From Edaphochlamys debaryana (lineage: Eukaryota; Chlorophyta; Chlorophyceae; Chlamydomonadales): 64,000 nucleotides of DNA. Shown in pieces: positions 47,103 to 59,400 of this stretch (position 1 is its first letter; each line of letters opens with the position of its first letter). The notes below the pieces were generated by a model, which made no database searches, was not told where the DNA came from, and worked only from the letters and a program-made list of their open reading frames with translations. The stretch covers positions 372,001 to 436,000 of the forward strand of contig JAEHOE010000084.1 of NCBI GenBank assembly GCA_016858145.1. The letters are read 5' to 3'. The translations under genes were made by a program, and so were the position numbers.

Positions 47103-48387
47103 GGCGCCGCCTGGGGGCGTTTGGGGAGCGTATACAGCAAAGCGACGCGGGCTTGGCTGCCCGGCCCTCGCGCGGTGTTGCCAGGGCCAAGGCAATGTGC
47201 AGCTATCCGTGTCTGGCCCACCAGCCGCAACGAGTTGAGCGAATTGTCGTCAGGGTGGTGCGGGTTACGTGGTGCCCGCGGTTCTTGTCAGGGGTGTGGT
47301 GGTGGGCTCGCAGGTGTTGGGCGCCGGCCCATGGGGAGCCTGTCAAGGCGGGAGTGGGGTGTGGAGCGGCGCTCGTGGCTTGGGAGGACGGGGTCGGATG
47401 GGGGAGCGGTTGCCAGCGGGGCGTGTGTGCGGTCAACTCCGGTGGCGGCGCGCTAGCTTGTGGCGCCAAGAGACAGCCCTCCCCAGGTTTTAAGATGAAG
47501 ATTGTGAGACGCAATGGAAGGAATGCTATGGCCTGGTAACTTATTGCCTATAGGATACGCGATGCGAGACCGGCCCGCGGCATGCAGGCTGCGGGTTGGC
47601 TCAGTTGGCTGGGGCCTTAGGCACCAACTCACACGCAATCTTCATGTCTTTGGGCAATGGTGGATGGTTGAGGGGTTGCGGGGCGGGGCGCTAGTTGTGC
47701 TCTGCTTGTGGCCATGCTTTGCAACGGCCCAGACCTCGCCACCATCGAACACCCGTCTCCCCTTTTAAAAACATCTGACAGAGAGCAAGACTGATCAATG
47801 CCTGTACCCTGTAGCATAAATACTCGATGGCTGCAATCCAGTGGTTGGATCAACGCCAAGAGATGAGGCTTCGACATGCTCCGGCAGGACTGTCACCCGA
47901 GCAGCAGAAATCAAGATTCCAATGACAGCCACGTCCACACGTCTGCATCTGCATCTGCATTCCCCTCGCATGTACGAGCAGCCCCTTCACGCCTCTACAC
48001 GCCACCACTGTCTTTCGCGCACAATTGTACACCAGGTGCGAGCGAGTCACCAATGGGAAGCAGTTTCAGCTTCCAGGATTAATGCCTTGGCCTTCGACAT
48101 ACCAGCGTGCCGACGCAAGTTTTGGCCCTACCCACCTGGGACCTGCCCCCTCAGGGCTAGGTCCCCGCGCCCCCCCCACGCACGCAGTTATGTTGCACCT
48201 TGCAGCTCCTGCTGTGCCCTTGCACCTCACGGGTAGGCAGACCTTCAAACCTCCAACGGGCCAGCGCACCAGCCCACATACTGCGTGGCCCAGTCCGGCC
48301 TCATCCTCTCCACGGCCGCACTCCACAGCTCCTCCTCATCCCAGGCCATCCCTCCCTTGGCTGCCCCGAGCTGCGCTCCGCCTCCCG
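47103..48387. other. Convergent intergenic region between UPF0060 and the ABC transporter
   Basis: 1.28 kb between two stop codons. No domain-bearing frame was seen on either strand. Presumably the 3' UTRs of both genes. Confidence 0.4.
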
Positions 48388-51300
48388 TCACACGTGGCTG
48401 TCGCCGCCGGCCGCCTGAGCCGCCGCCGAGGGAGCGAAGCGGGACGGCTTGGCGCCGGCACGGGGGGCGGCGGGGCTGGCCGCGGCGCCGGTGGCGTCGT
48501 CGCTGGCGCTTCCGGCCAGCGCCCCCACCTCCCCGCTGGGCCCCGGGCTGGCCAGGCGGCTGCTGGGGCCCGGGCTGGCGAAGGCGGTCGAGGCGGAGCC
48601 TGAGGACTTGCCGGCAAAGGGGCTGGGCGGGAGGGCCTTGGGGAAGCCTGCGGGGTCGGGGAGGGGTGTGGGGCAGGGGACGTGTGCACGCGGTGGTAGG
48701 AGACGTGACCCCCGCCCACAACAAGCTCCCGCTCAAGGGTCCTCCAGGCCCTCCAGGGTGTTACAAGTGCAGCGACGGAACAGGCGGAGCGGCAAGCACG
48801 GCGGCAAGCATTCTGAAACTAGTGCTTCACTCACCCGAGGCCGCCGAGCGAGCCTGCGATGCCACCGTGCTGGCGCCCGCGGCCGCAGCGGAGCCCACGG
48901 TGCGAGCGCCTGCGGGACACGGGGGGTGCAGGGGTCAGCAGGGGGGATGCGGCGGGGCCAGACGCTTGACACGGGGCGGTGGCGGTGTAAGAAGGCGAGA
49001 GCGATGTAACAGCAGACATACAGGGCAGTACAGGCCGGCCGAGGGAGGCGCCCGTTTCGGGCCCCGGGACGCCAGACGGTCCCACGCACCGGTTGCCGCG
49101 GCACCCGCCACCGCTCCCACACCTGCGTGAGGGATGGGCAAAGTTGCATAGGGGGGTGGCATGAGGAGGAATATGCAACGTTTTTGGGGGGCCCAGCCAG
49201 GCCGACACCACGAACGCCTCAAGCTGCCGCACCGCCCAAACCCAGCTTGACAGCACCCAGTCGCACGGTTGCCAGTAGCCGCACAATCCCGCCGCCCACG
49301 CACCGCTCTTGAGGCCCTTGCCGGCCTTCGTTGCGGCCGCCAAGAGGTAATCCCGGTAGATCTTTTGGATCCTGCACGGCAGTTGGCGGTCCACGTGCAA
49401 TCAGATCCGATTCGTCCCGCTCGAACCCTTCAACTGCTTCGCAACTTGCTCTCAATCCCCTCAAAACTGCCAGGTGCCCTAGGTTGTGTACCAGTATCCG
49501 TGATCTGTGTCCCACAGAAGCCCGGCACGCACCTCCGGACGAGCTTGCCCTTCCTCTTCCTGACCCAGTCCATGGCCGTGTTGATGCCGGTGAGGTCGTC
49601 CAGCTCCTTCCAGGCCTTCTCGCGCATGATCTGAGGTTGCAGGGGGCGGAGGGAGGAAAAAGGTGGGTGTGAGGTCGTCGGGCCCAAGGACAAGCCCCGA
49701 CACAAGGATTTCAGCAGGGCGGAAGGGCAGAATTGGTTTGGGGGGCGACCAAAGGTACGGAAAGGAGAAGCCCACACATCGGACCGTCTTTTAAGTGGGC
49801 ATTCTGCTGCTTGCCCTGCGGCGCCCTCCATAAATTGCAATCCACTCCCCCTTTCCACCGGTCAGGCCTTACAATCCCTCGGCCCGACCGTAAACAGGGG
49901 TTTTCCTCCCATCTATCGATGGAGCGTTTCCCCGCCTCCCCTTCAGCCCCAGTGCCCATGCACCCTGCAGGCACTGACCTGGAAGTATTGCTCGTGGCTC
50001 TGGTAGGCCATCTGCGCGAAGGCGATCAGTCGCCAGCCCAAGCCCATGCAGAAGAGGATGATGCAGTCCTGGCTGAAGTACCTGGGGGCGAGGAAATGGG
50101 TGGGGGTGGCGGCACGGGGAGGCGGGGGGGGGGGGAGGTGAGGTGCGGTAGGGGATGCGGGGTGCGAGGAGGGGAGGTGGTTGCACGGGGTGGCATGGGG
50201 AAGCAAGGGGCGTGCGTGGTGAGGGAGAGAAGAAGGGTCAAGGCCCCGGCAAAGTGTTTGGCCCGCAGTTGGGCCTGGAACGTCCTGTGACCCGTACGAC
50301 CCGACTCTGTGACATGGGCTTTTGTACCGCTTTCCTGGAAGCATGCACAAACTGCGATGTGGGGCTGCGGCAGCCCCAACCCTCCCAGCAGCCAGCGCCG
50401 CGGTACAGCTGCCGTACAGCCTCCCCCGAACGTTCTCACCTGTCGCAGGAGTCTGCGTTGAATGTCTGCTGCAGCTGCACGAAGGAAAGGATCTCGTCGG
50501 GCTGAGCCGTGTCGTCGCCTGGGCGGAGGGAGCAGCGGGTTTGAGGAGTAAGGACTGGGTTTGCGGAATGACGTGGGACGCATTGGGTTGGGACGGATTG
50601 GCAGCGCGCGGGTCGTGGTCAGGGCTGCGGTAAGGGGTGTGGTGGGTCTGTAGAGGCTGGAGCAATGGTTCGTGGATGTGGAATCAGGGGGAATGTAGCA
50701 AAGCGGTAGAGTCCCTAGTAGCGTGGTTGCGAGGTGCATGGCCGGTGCACGGCACGCACCGTTATCCACCAGCGTCTCGTCCATCTTGCAGAGGCCGAGC
50801 TGGTAGTAGATCATGATGATCTCGTTGGACTTGTACGAGAAGTATTTCTTGAACTCCTGTTTGTACGACACGAGAGGCACGTGGGCGTGAGTCAGAGTGG
50901 GGACGGCGTAGTCACTATGAGTAACGGTAATCGCCCAGCAAGCTGCACACGACACAGGCACCCCTGGCGCATCGCCGCACGTGCCTGGATGGTCGCGGCC
51001 TCCATGGCCCAGCGGTTGTACGACAGGCCGATCACAACCTCCAGGAAGGTTCCGCGTGCGGAGCGGATCGACGGATCCATGCCGTGCAGGAAGGCGCCCA
51101 GGATCAGGATCAGGATCACGGTCGAGATGAGTTGGGCCTGGAGTGAGGAGTGTGGGTGAGCATGAGGGTGAGGGTGAGGGTGGTTGAGGCTTCGAGCACT
51201 TAAGGTTCTCAGCGACACTGGCCTCGGGGTTATAACAGATAACGGGGCGTAGTGCCGCGGTGTTTTGGCCTCAGGGTGATGGAAGGCGTGGGAAATCCGG

Positions 51301-53452
51301 TGCGGGACGGAGGAGGCAAGCGGCAGCCTAGCCTGTGCCTGTCTCCACCGGTGCTCGCGCGTTGCCATGCAAGATGCATGCTCACCTGGGCCGGGATCTT
51401 GGATACGGAGATCATGTACGAGAAACCGGCGCACCACCACGTGACCAGGAAACCGATGATGTAGAAGTACGAGAAGTCCGCGCGCAGCAGCGTGCAGTAG
51501 TAGAAGATGGAGAAGTAGATGGCGGGGGACAGGAAGATCCAGCCCAGATCCGTGATGTTGGACGAGACGAAGGTGGAGAGCACCGAGATACCAGACATGC
51601 GCTCGCGGAGCTGTCAGGGGGGGGGAGGCCATTTGGGAGGAGGACCATCAGAACATCGGGAGGGCAAGAACGTACGGGGGTGCTCCCCATACCCCTGCCC
51701 GCGCCCCCTCCCAAGCCCAGCACATGAACCGACGTTGACGGATCGCGGGCGCCCTCCTTCTTCGCCCTTCCTGGCCCAATCGAGCCGTGCGAATCGCTCG
51801 ACCCACTGCAAGCGCCGCCTCCCCGGTCCGCACCTGCACGGACCTGGACCTGAACCACGGTCTTAGCCCGCCCCTCCGCCCCACCTGCACGGTCCTGAAG
51901 AGCGTGAACGTGCGCAGGTGCGTGACTGACGACAGCACCGCCAGCACCAGGTAAGCCATGACCATGTTGGAGGGCACGTTGGAGAGGCCCCACTTGGAGC
52001 CCTGGGGGCGGGTGGAAGGGGGAGGGGAGGGGAAGGGGGAAGGGGGGTTACAAGGGGGAGGGAGGAGGGCACGGTAGAGAGTTCCCACTTGGAGCCACGG
52101 CAGGGGAGGGAGGTGTTACAATGGGGAGGAGGCAGGGGTCAGGGGAGGGAACATTGGACAGGCCCTGGCGGGTGAGTAGAGGAGGGGAAGGGTACGGCGG
52201 GGTGCCGAGAGAGCTCAGACATGTGTGATGTGGGTGACGAGTTTAGGCGAGCAGGTGCTGGTCTCTAGAGCACAAACCCAACCCCAGCCCCAGCCCCAGC
52301 CCAGCCCCAGCCCCAGCCCCAGCACGTGGCCCTTTCCTCCCGCCCGCCGGCTCGCCTGAATGGCCCCTACGATGAACGCCGCACCCAGCAGCAGGATCAC
52401 GTCCACCACCGTGCCGGGCCAGAACGCGCGCACGGACTTGACCAGGTTGCGGTGCACCAGCCAGCGGAGCTGCACGTACTCCCTGTCAGGGGGGGAGGAA
52501 AGGGGGAAGGAAAGGAAGGGAGGCTTTGTCAGAGTCCAGCCAGGGGTCACCAGGTCCCTGTGCCGAGCTGCTCAAGGGGCGACCGCGGAAGTTGCGCAAC
52601 CAACTCTCCGCTCTGTCTCTGTCTCTTGGTCTCTCGATCTTGATCTCACTCACCAGATGACGTGGTGCTTGATGCTGCTCCACACCTCCCGGGGGTTGAA
52701 GGCCATACCAGAGGCCATGTCGTGGAACCCCTGTTCGTCCTGTCAGGGGGGGGGCAGATTGGGGGCAGGAAGGGGGGTAGCAGACTTGGGGCGGGGCGGG
52801 GCCGGGCAGGGCGGGGCGAGGCCGGGGGCGGGGCCCCCGGGGGGGGAAGGGCAAGGGAAAGCCGGAGCCTCAGTGTCTCGGCCAGGCTGCAGCACAGCGT
52901 GCGCGTCTGTGCGAATCGTACGGTACCGAATTGTCGTACACCTACCATGGCCTTGTCGCCCCGGTTGGGGTGCTTGAGCAGCAGGATCTTGCCGCTGCGG
53001 TCCGACGCCACCGAACTGCGAGGTGGGGAGGAGGCGGGGGGAAGTCAGAGCAGAAGCTACACAAAACGCCAGTGTTGCAAAGTCCAGGCCCCCGTCTTCC
53101 AAGCAGGCCTCTCCACACCTCCGGCCCCCAGTCGCTTACGCCACGTCAGAGTCCTCGTCATCCAGGTCCACGTCATCCAGCGATGAGTCATCCGAGTGGA
53201 AGCCGCGCTCGTAACCCTCCAGCGCCTGCGGCGGTTGGCGGTTCACGGTTGCAGAGGTTGGCGGTAAGGGTGGCTAGGTGTTGAGCGCGGCGGGTGGCGA
53301 GTTCAAGGCAGCATTTACCACCGGTATCCAGGCCACATCCGAGTCCCACACTGCCGCCCGCGCCCCCACTGCCGCCTGACCCCCCACCGCCCCACCGCGC
53401 GCTGTCGCTCCAGCGCTGCCCCCTCCTCTGCGTGCTTGGGGAAGAGCTTGCG
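48388..53452 (-). other. ABC transporter part 3: transmembrane domain and C-terminal tail
   Basis: Exons 22-37: 53452-53396, 53225-53140, 53015-52946, 52739-52654, 52482-52356, 52001-51885, 51610-51386, 51137-50985, 50856-50760, 50518-50440, 50081-49979, 49630-49533, 49371-49304, 49122-49090, 48909-48835, 48647-48388. An acidic stretch (LDDVDLDDEDSDV) precedes helices VDVILLLGAAFIVGAI, MVMAYLVLAVLSSV, GWIFLSPAIYFSIFYYC, YIIGFLVTWWCAGFSYM, LISTVILILILGAFL and CIILFCMGLGWRLIAFA. The last ~180 residues are basic, then Ala/Ser/Pro-rich and soluble, with no match I recognise. Introns after exons 26 and 29 start GCGAGC and GCACGT. Confidence 0.85.
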
Positions 53453-56400
53453 CTGTGGTGGAAAGCACCAATTAAACGTTTATGAGGAGCGAGGCAAGCG
53501 TAAGTAAGGGGCGTTGTCGCTGAGAGCAGGCTGCCAGGGCCAAGCTGCCCCCTGCATTCCTTACGAGGATGGACGCCGCCCATCCGCACTTGCCCCGGGC
53601 CTCCCCTCTTTCCCATTCGTGCACAGCCCCAAGCGCACCAGCTTGTTGTCGAGCCACCTCTTGCGCTCGGTCGAGCCGGTCTGCAGCGCGTCGCGCTCTG
53701 GCTTGTACTGCGATGAGCAAGGTAGGACGGTCGAGAGCAACATTGGTGGGTCGTGGGAGTGGGGTCAGGGGGGTGATGGGAGTGGAGGCGTCCAGGCACG
53801 CTAAGTCACCAACCATCGACGTATTGCTGAGGACAAACAACTGCTAATACCGCCTTTGGCATTGCCTTTCAAGACTCGCGACTCGCGACTCGCCTTCTTC
53901 TCGCGCCAGTCGGGCAGCAGCTTGACGGGCGCTGCCGCGTCCCCGATGGCCCCCGCGATGGCCCTCTTCTCCGAGGAGGGCAGCGCCACGTTGTTGGCCT
54001 GGCCCGAGAAGCCGGGCTGCATGAGGGAGGACTTGGCCAGTCTGGGGGGGTGGTGAGGTGGTGGGGGTGGGGTTGGAGGATGGCAGAGGGAAGGCAAGGG
54101 CCAAGGGTGGGGGTGGGTGCGTGGGCGAGGCGGCGTGCTCCGCCTCGTTCGCGGCCCGCCGTCGGAAGGCCACCCCCTAGCCCTTGCGAGTTGCGACCGG
54201 CCCCTCACGCCCGCATGCGGCGACACATGCTAGCCAACTCCCGCTCCTCTCTCTTCCCTCCCCTCCTGCCCCCTCCCCACCCCTGGCCCTCCCTCACTCT
54301 GCTCTTCCCCACATGGCCCTCCCCTCGGCCCCCCTGCCCCCCCCAGCCCCGCTGGCCCTGCCGTACTTCTGCATGCGGTTGGACAGCACCATGGCCTGTA
54401 CGGCACGCTTCATGCGCTCCACGGGGTTGTTGAAGCTGCGAGGGGGGGGGGCAAGCACGGGTTGGCAGAAGGGGCAGGGTAGGCGATGCGGCACCGGTAA
54501 GGCAGTGGGGACGACAAGTAGAGGCCTCGGGAATCCCCTTTGCGCTCCAAGCCCTGGGCCCCCGGGCCTCGAATCCCCAAGCCCCAAGAGCGCTTGCTAG
54601 TGCCTCGCTCTGCTGCTCACCGGTTCATCCAGGCCTCTCCCACGCTGGTCCACACGCCCGGCAGCTCCTCCACGCGTATGCCCCGGTCGCTGGTCATGGC
54701 CGGCTCCGCCACAATGTCGAGCAGCGTGTCGGCGTGGTTCTCCTCGACCGGGAACCTGCGGCGGTTGGCGGTTGGCAGTTGGTGGTTATGACGGTTGATG
54801 GCTCGGAGGGGGGTCGGAGGGTTCAGCAAAGCGGTTGTGCGAGGAGGGGCCAAGGAGCAGCCAAGCGCTACTACCCAGTACGGTGGGTGGCTCACTTGAA
54901 GCCAAGGATGCGGAAGTACGGCACGCACAGGCTGGGCGGGCCCTGCGAGCACGGGCCAACATCAAGGAGAAGTTGAGGCGGTTTAAGCGGTTGTGCACAA
55001 CGTCGGCGCCCCTAGCCCCTTCTCACCCTTGGCGCCCCTCTACCCCCTCTTGCCTCCCCCCCCTGCTGTCACCTGGAACAGCATCGTGCCCCCGGGCGCC
55101 CGCTGCAGCGCTCCTACCCCTTTCCCCCCTTGGCGCCCCTCTATCCCTCCCTTTCGCCCCGCTTCTCCCAGTACCGGTACCTGGAACAGCATCTTGCCGC
55201 CGGGCGCCAGCAGCATGAGCTTGTCGAACAGGATGAAGGACGAGTAGCGCGGCTGGTGCACTACAGCCACGATGTTGGTGGTCGAGTATGCGGCCAGGTT
55301 GGAGAGCAGCGTCACCAGCTCGGAGGACCTGGCGGCGTCCAGCCCCGAGGTGGGCTCGTCCTGGGGGCGGGGGATGGGGTGGCTGAGCGATACCCGTAGG
55401 CCAGGCCCTTGTCAAGACCCACAATCCTGCTTTCCGCTTGCTTACAATTACCTCCTCGTTGCCTAACCCACAACCCTGACCTGAGCTCCACACGGCCTCC
55501 TCACCATGAAAAGGAGCGGCGGCTTGCCCACAATCTCAACTCCGATCGACACACGCTTGCGCTCGCCGCCGGAGATGACTGTGGCAGGAGGCGTACCCCA
55601 GCGGACGCAGCGTCGAGAGCAGGTTAGCGCCCAGCGGCGTGTGAGAACCAAAGAACCCAGCCCGCTTCCCTGTACCGCTGTACGGCATCCCCATCGCGCC
55701 GATCTCGCGCACCCTTGTTCTCCACGCTGCCCGTGAGGCGGTCCTGCTTGTCGTACATGCCCAGCATGCGCAGCGTGTCCTCGATGATGGCGTGGCGCTG
55801 CACGCGCGGCATGCGCAGCGGCAGCTTGAGGCGGGCCGAGTACTCGAGGTTCTCACTGGGGGAACAGGGGGTAAAGAGCGTTTGGAGAGGGCCCGAAGGG
55901 GATGGGTCGAGGCACGGGACCGGCGGCTGACACGAACAGGGAACGGGTTGCGTCGCGCAGAGAGGCGGACGAGCCCCAGCTTCGTAGCCGTCCCTGTCGG
56001 TCCCTCTCGGCTCACCGGACGGTGAGGTCGGGGTGCAGGATGTCATCTTGCGGCACGAAGCCCAGCTTGCGCCTGCGACCAAGACGTTGTCACCACGCAT
56101 ATGGGTGTGTCACGGCAGCGGGGAGCTTGGCTTTTGTAGAGCCAGGAAACAGCCGAGGCCATAGTGTACGCTAGTGGACCACGCTAGCGCATGCGCCGGA
56201 CAGCTGCGTCCACACCTGTATCGCGTCTCGGTGAGCGCCACCTTGTCGTGTTGCTCGTTGAATACCGACACAGCCGCCGGCATGCGGCCAGACAGCACCA
56301 GCAGGAGGGTGGTCTTGCCGCAGCCCGAGGGGCCCTGGCGGGGGAGGAAGCCATGCGAGTTTTGGAGCAGTTGGTACCAAACGCGGGTTGGTGTAGGGGT

Positions 56401-59400
56401 TGGGGCAAAATGCGGATGGCCAACGCGCGCGCGGTTCGAAAGGAACCACCGGTCCAACGCCCCCGCACCATGCCCAGGGGAATGTCAACGCCCTCGCATC
56501 AGGCCCAGGGGTTGCGCGCGTGAGCGTCATGCACATGCCACATGCATGACTAATGGCCAGGCCATGCTCGTCCTCGTGGCTTCTGGTACCTGCCTACCAT
56601 GATTGCGCTGAGCTTGCCCGCCTCGAAGAAGCCGCTGATGCCCTCCAGCGCGCCGCCCTTGTCCTTCTGCTTCTTAGTCATGCGCCCGCGCACGTCACGG
56701 AACCTGAAGGGCCACGACGGCAGTTGGGCCGCAGGGGGGCCCCAAATCTCCTCGCGCACCCGGACGCGGCGTACAGGCATGGGCAGGGGGCCAGCGCCAC
56801 AAAACTCCCCTCGCTGCCGTCGGAGCATCCCGCTTCAACCGCACCCACGAACGGTCCTAGGAGCCCCGTTCCCGCCCCGCTCTCGCGCGCCGCCAAGCTC
56901 GCACCTGATGTTGAGGTGGTCCGACAGCTGCCAGTAGGGCCGAGTCTCCATGGACGCCACGTCGAAGGTGGTCTTGTCTGCGTCCCGCCGGGTCTGCTCC
57001 TCGATGGCCCTGTTCTCGGCTGCAGGAGGCCAGGAGCGGTCAAGGAGCGGTCAGGGAGCGGTTAAGGAGCGGTCAGGGAGCGGTCAGGGAAGGGTTGGAG
57101 GGCAGGGAAGCGGCTGCAGGGGTTCAGGGCCCAGGCGTAAGGAGGGCAGGGCAGGGTCAGAGGGCCGGGTGCGAGAGTCTGGAGGTTGGAGAGGGGCAAG
57201 GAGAGGGTGGTCAGCAGTAGGTCAGGATGGGAGAGTGCTCCTCGATGGCCCTGTTCTCGGCTGCTTGCGTTCCGGGTGCAAGAACCACGAGGGCCGGGCA
57301 GGGTCACAGGCCGGGAAGCGGCTGCGTCAGGAGCTGCGGGCCTGCCCGCGCATCCTGCCCCCATCCCACACCCACGCCCTGTTCCGCCCCGCACCCAAAC
57401 CCTGTTCCCAAACCCCGCTCCCAAACCCCTTCACCCCATCACCCCCTCCAGCCTCACCCCCTCACCCCCTCACCCCCCCACCCCCCCACCCCCTCACCCG
57501 TGTTGGCGCTCTCCATGCCCACCGCCGCCCCCGCCACGGTCTCCCAGCCGGCCGCCACCCGCTTGACCAGCGACACGGAGCGGCTGATGACGCGGAAGGC
57601 CCACATGGCGAACTCCGACATCCAGAACAGCACGTACATGCCCACGATGATCATGCCGAAGATGAGGCCCGCCAGGGGGCGGCCGTCGGGGTAGGAGGTG
57701 CCCGCGGGGCACTCGACGATGCTGGGGGGGCGGAGAGGGTTTAGGGGGGGGAGGGGAGTGGGGGAGGAGGGGGTGGGGGGCGGACAGTTTGCGGAGCTCG
57801 GTGAGTGTGAAGGCCCAAAGGAGTATTGGTGAGGTGCGAGGCGCGGTGTGCGGTGTGTGGTGCGAGGCGCGGTGTGCGGTGTGCGGTGTGCGGTGTGCGG
57901 TGTGCGGTGTGCGGTGTGCGGTGTGCGGTGTGCGGGGAACCTAGGGTAGCCCTCCCCAAGCCTTGCGGCCGTCAGCGCCTCGAGGCTCGGCCGGCAGCTG
58001 GCAGCCTGGTGCCCCAAGCACCAGTGTCGGCAGCACCCCGGTCCCCAGCCCTCGTTGCAGTGTGCTAGTTAGTCCCCGTCCCGGCAGTTCCGCATTACTC
58101 ACGCCGGCGAGGCCGGGCAGGGCACGGGGTAGATGGACTGCGGCTTGCAGTAGTTGTTCTCGGGGCAGATAATCATGGTAGACACGTTGGGGCAGTAGTA
58201 ACCGCCGCTGCGGTTGGGATCAACGAAATACCGTTGGCGGTTGTCAGTTGAACCGAGCGACGACGTCGATGCAACCATCTACAACCGTGCCGTCGACCGT
58301 CAACCGCCCGGCCGTACGAATGACTCACGGGCACGTGGCACTGGGCTTGGACGAGCCCGCGGGGCAGTAGTTGCCGCGGATTGGCTCGCGGTTCTTCTTG
58401 AGCCGCGTCAGCAGGTCGCTCTGGCCGTCCTGCGGTGCACAACACAAGCGGAAGGCACGCGGCGCGTAGGGGTTAGGGTGAGGGAGGACGACCAGAGCCG
58501 CGCTGAGGCTGGCGGCGCACCCTACCGTAAGCGGCGCACAGAGCCCCACAGAGCCAATGGCCAAGGATTGCCCTTGCCTCTCAGGTTGCCAACCCAGAGT
58601 CCCTCAGCAACCCACCACGGGTATGAGCGCTGCGGCCGTGCTCATGAGGCTGTGGGGGCGGCATCGGGTTTAAGACAAGGTACTCAGAAGACGACGGTGA
58701 GGTTCTGGGCGCAGAGCAGGCGCCACCGTAGCCCCACCTCGATGCCCCTCCCCTCAAGACACTTGTTGGACACACTACCCAGTCGGGACATGCCAACTTC
58801 CCACCTCCTCAAGAGCACACAACCCGATAAAACCCAAGACACACTACCCACGCCCGGGTCTTGCTCTTTGCGCTAGCTTGCGGGTACTCTTTACTTGACT
58901 TGCTACTATGAATTAGGGCCAGTGCACTACCCACTTGTAGTAGTCGCACGAGCTTGGCTCCTGCACCCGCTGTCCGCAGTAGAACCCGGCCGGGCAGAGC
59001 GTGATGTTGCCCGAGGTGGGGCAGAAGTAGCCAGCGGGGCAGTCCAGCGGCCGGCCGTAGCGCTGCAGCTCGTTCAGGGGCTGACAAGGGGGAGAGGGGG
59101 GGCGGGGAAGGGCAGCGAAGAGGCAGTCTGGTGAAGGATGCCGGGGAGAAGGGGCGGGGCACGAGCGGGCAAAGGGGAATGGAGTTTGCGCCTGGTTCCG
59201 ACCAGCGGCACAGCGGCGGCCAGCGCAGGGCACGGCAGCGAACGGAGAGGCAGGCCTCGGCAGCTCGCGGCCTACACCGGTCACGATGGCTCCTACCTCC
59301 ACTCTCCCCTACCCTCACCCCCACCCCACCTCCCCAACCCCATCTCCCCACCCATGTCACCCTCTTCCCCAGCCACACCCACACCCTCTCCCCCGCGCAC

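Noticed and set aside
58612..58660. Possible extra ABC exon encoding LMSTAAALIPVV
   Set aside because: It is bounded by plausible splice sites, but including it breaks the reading phase between exons 6 and 7.
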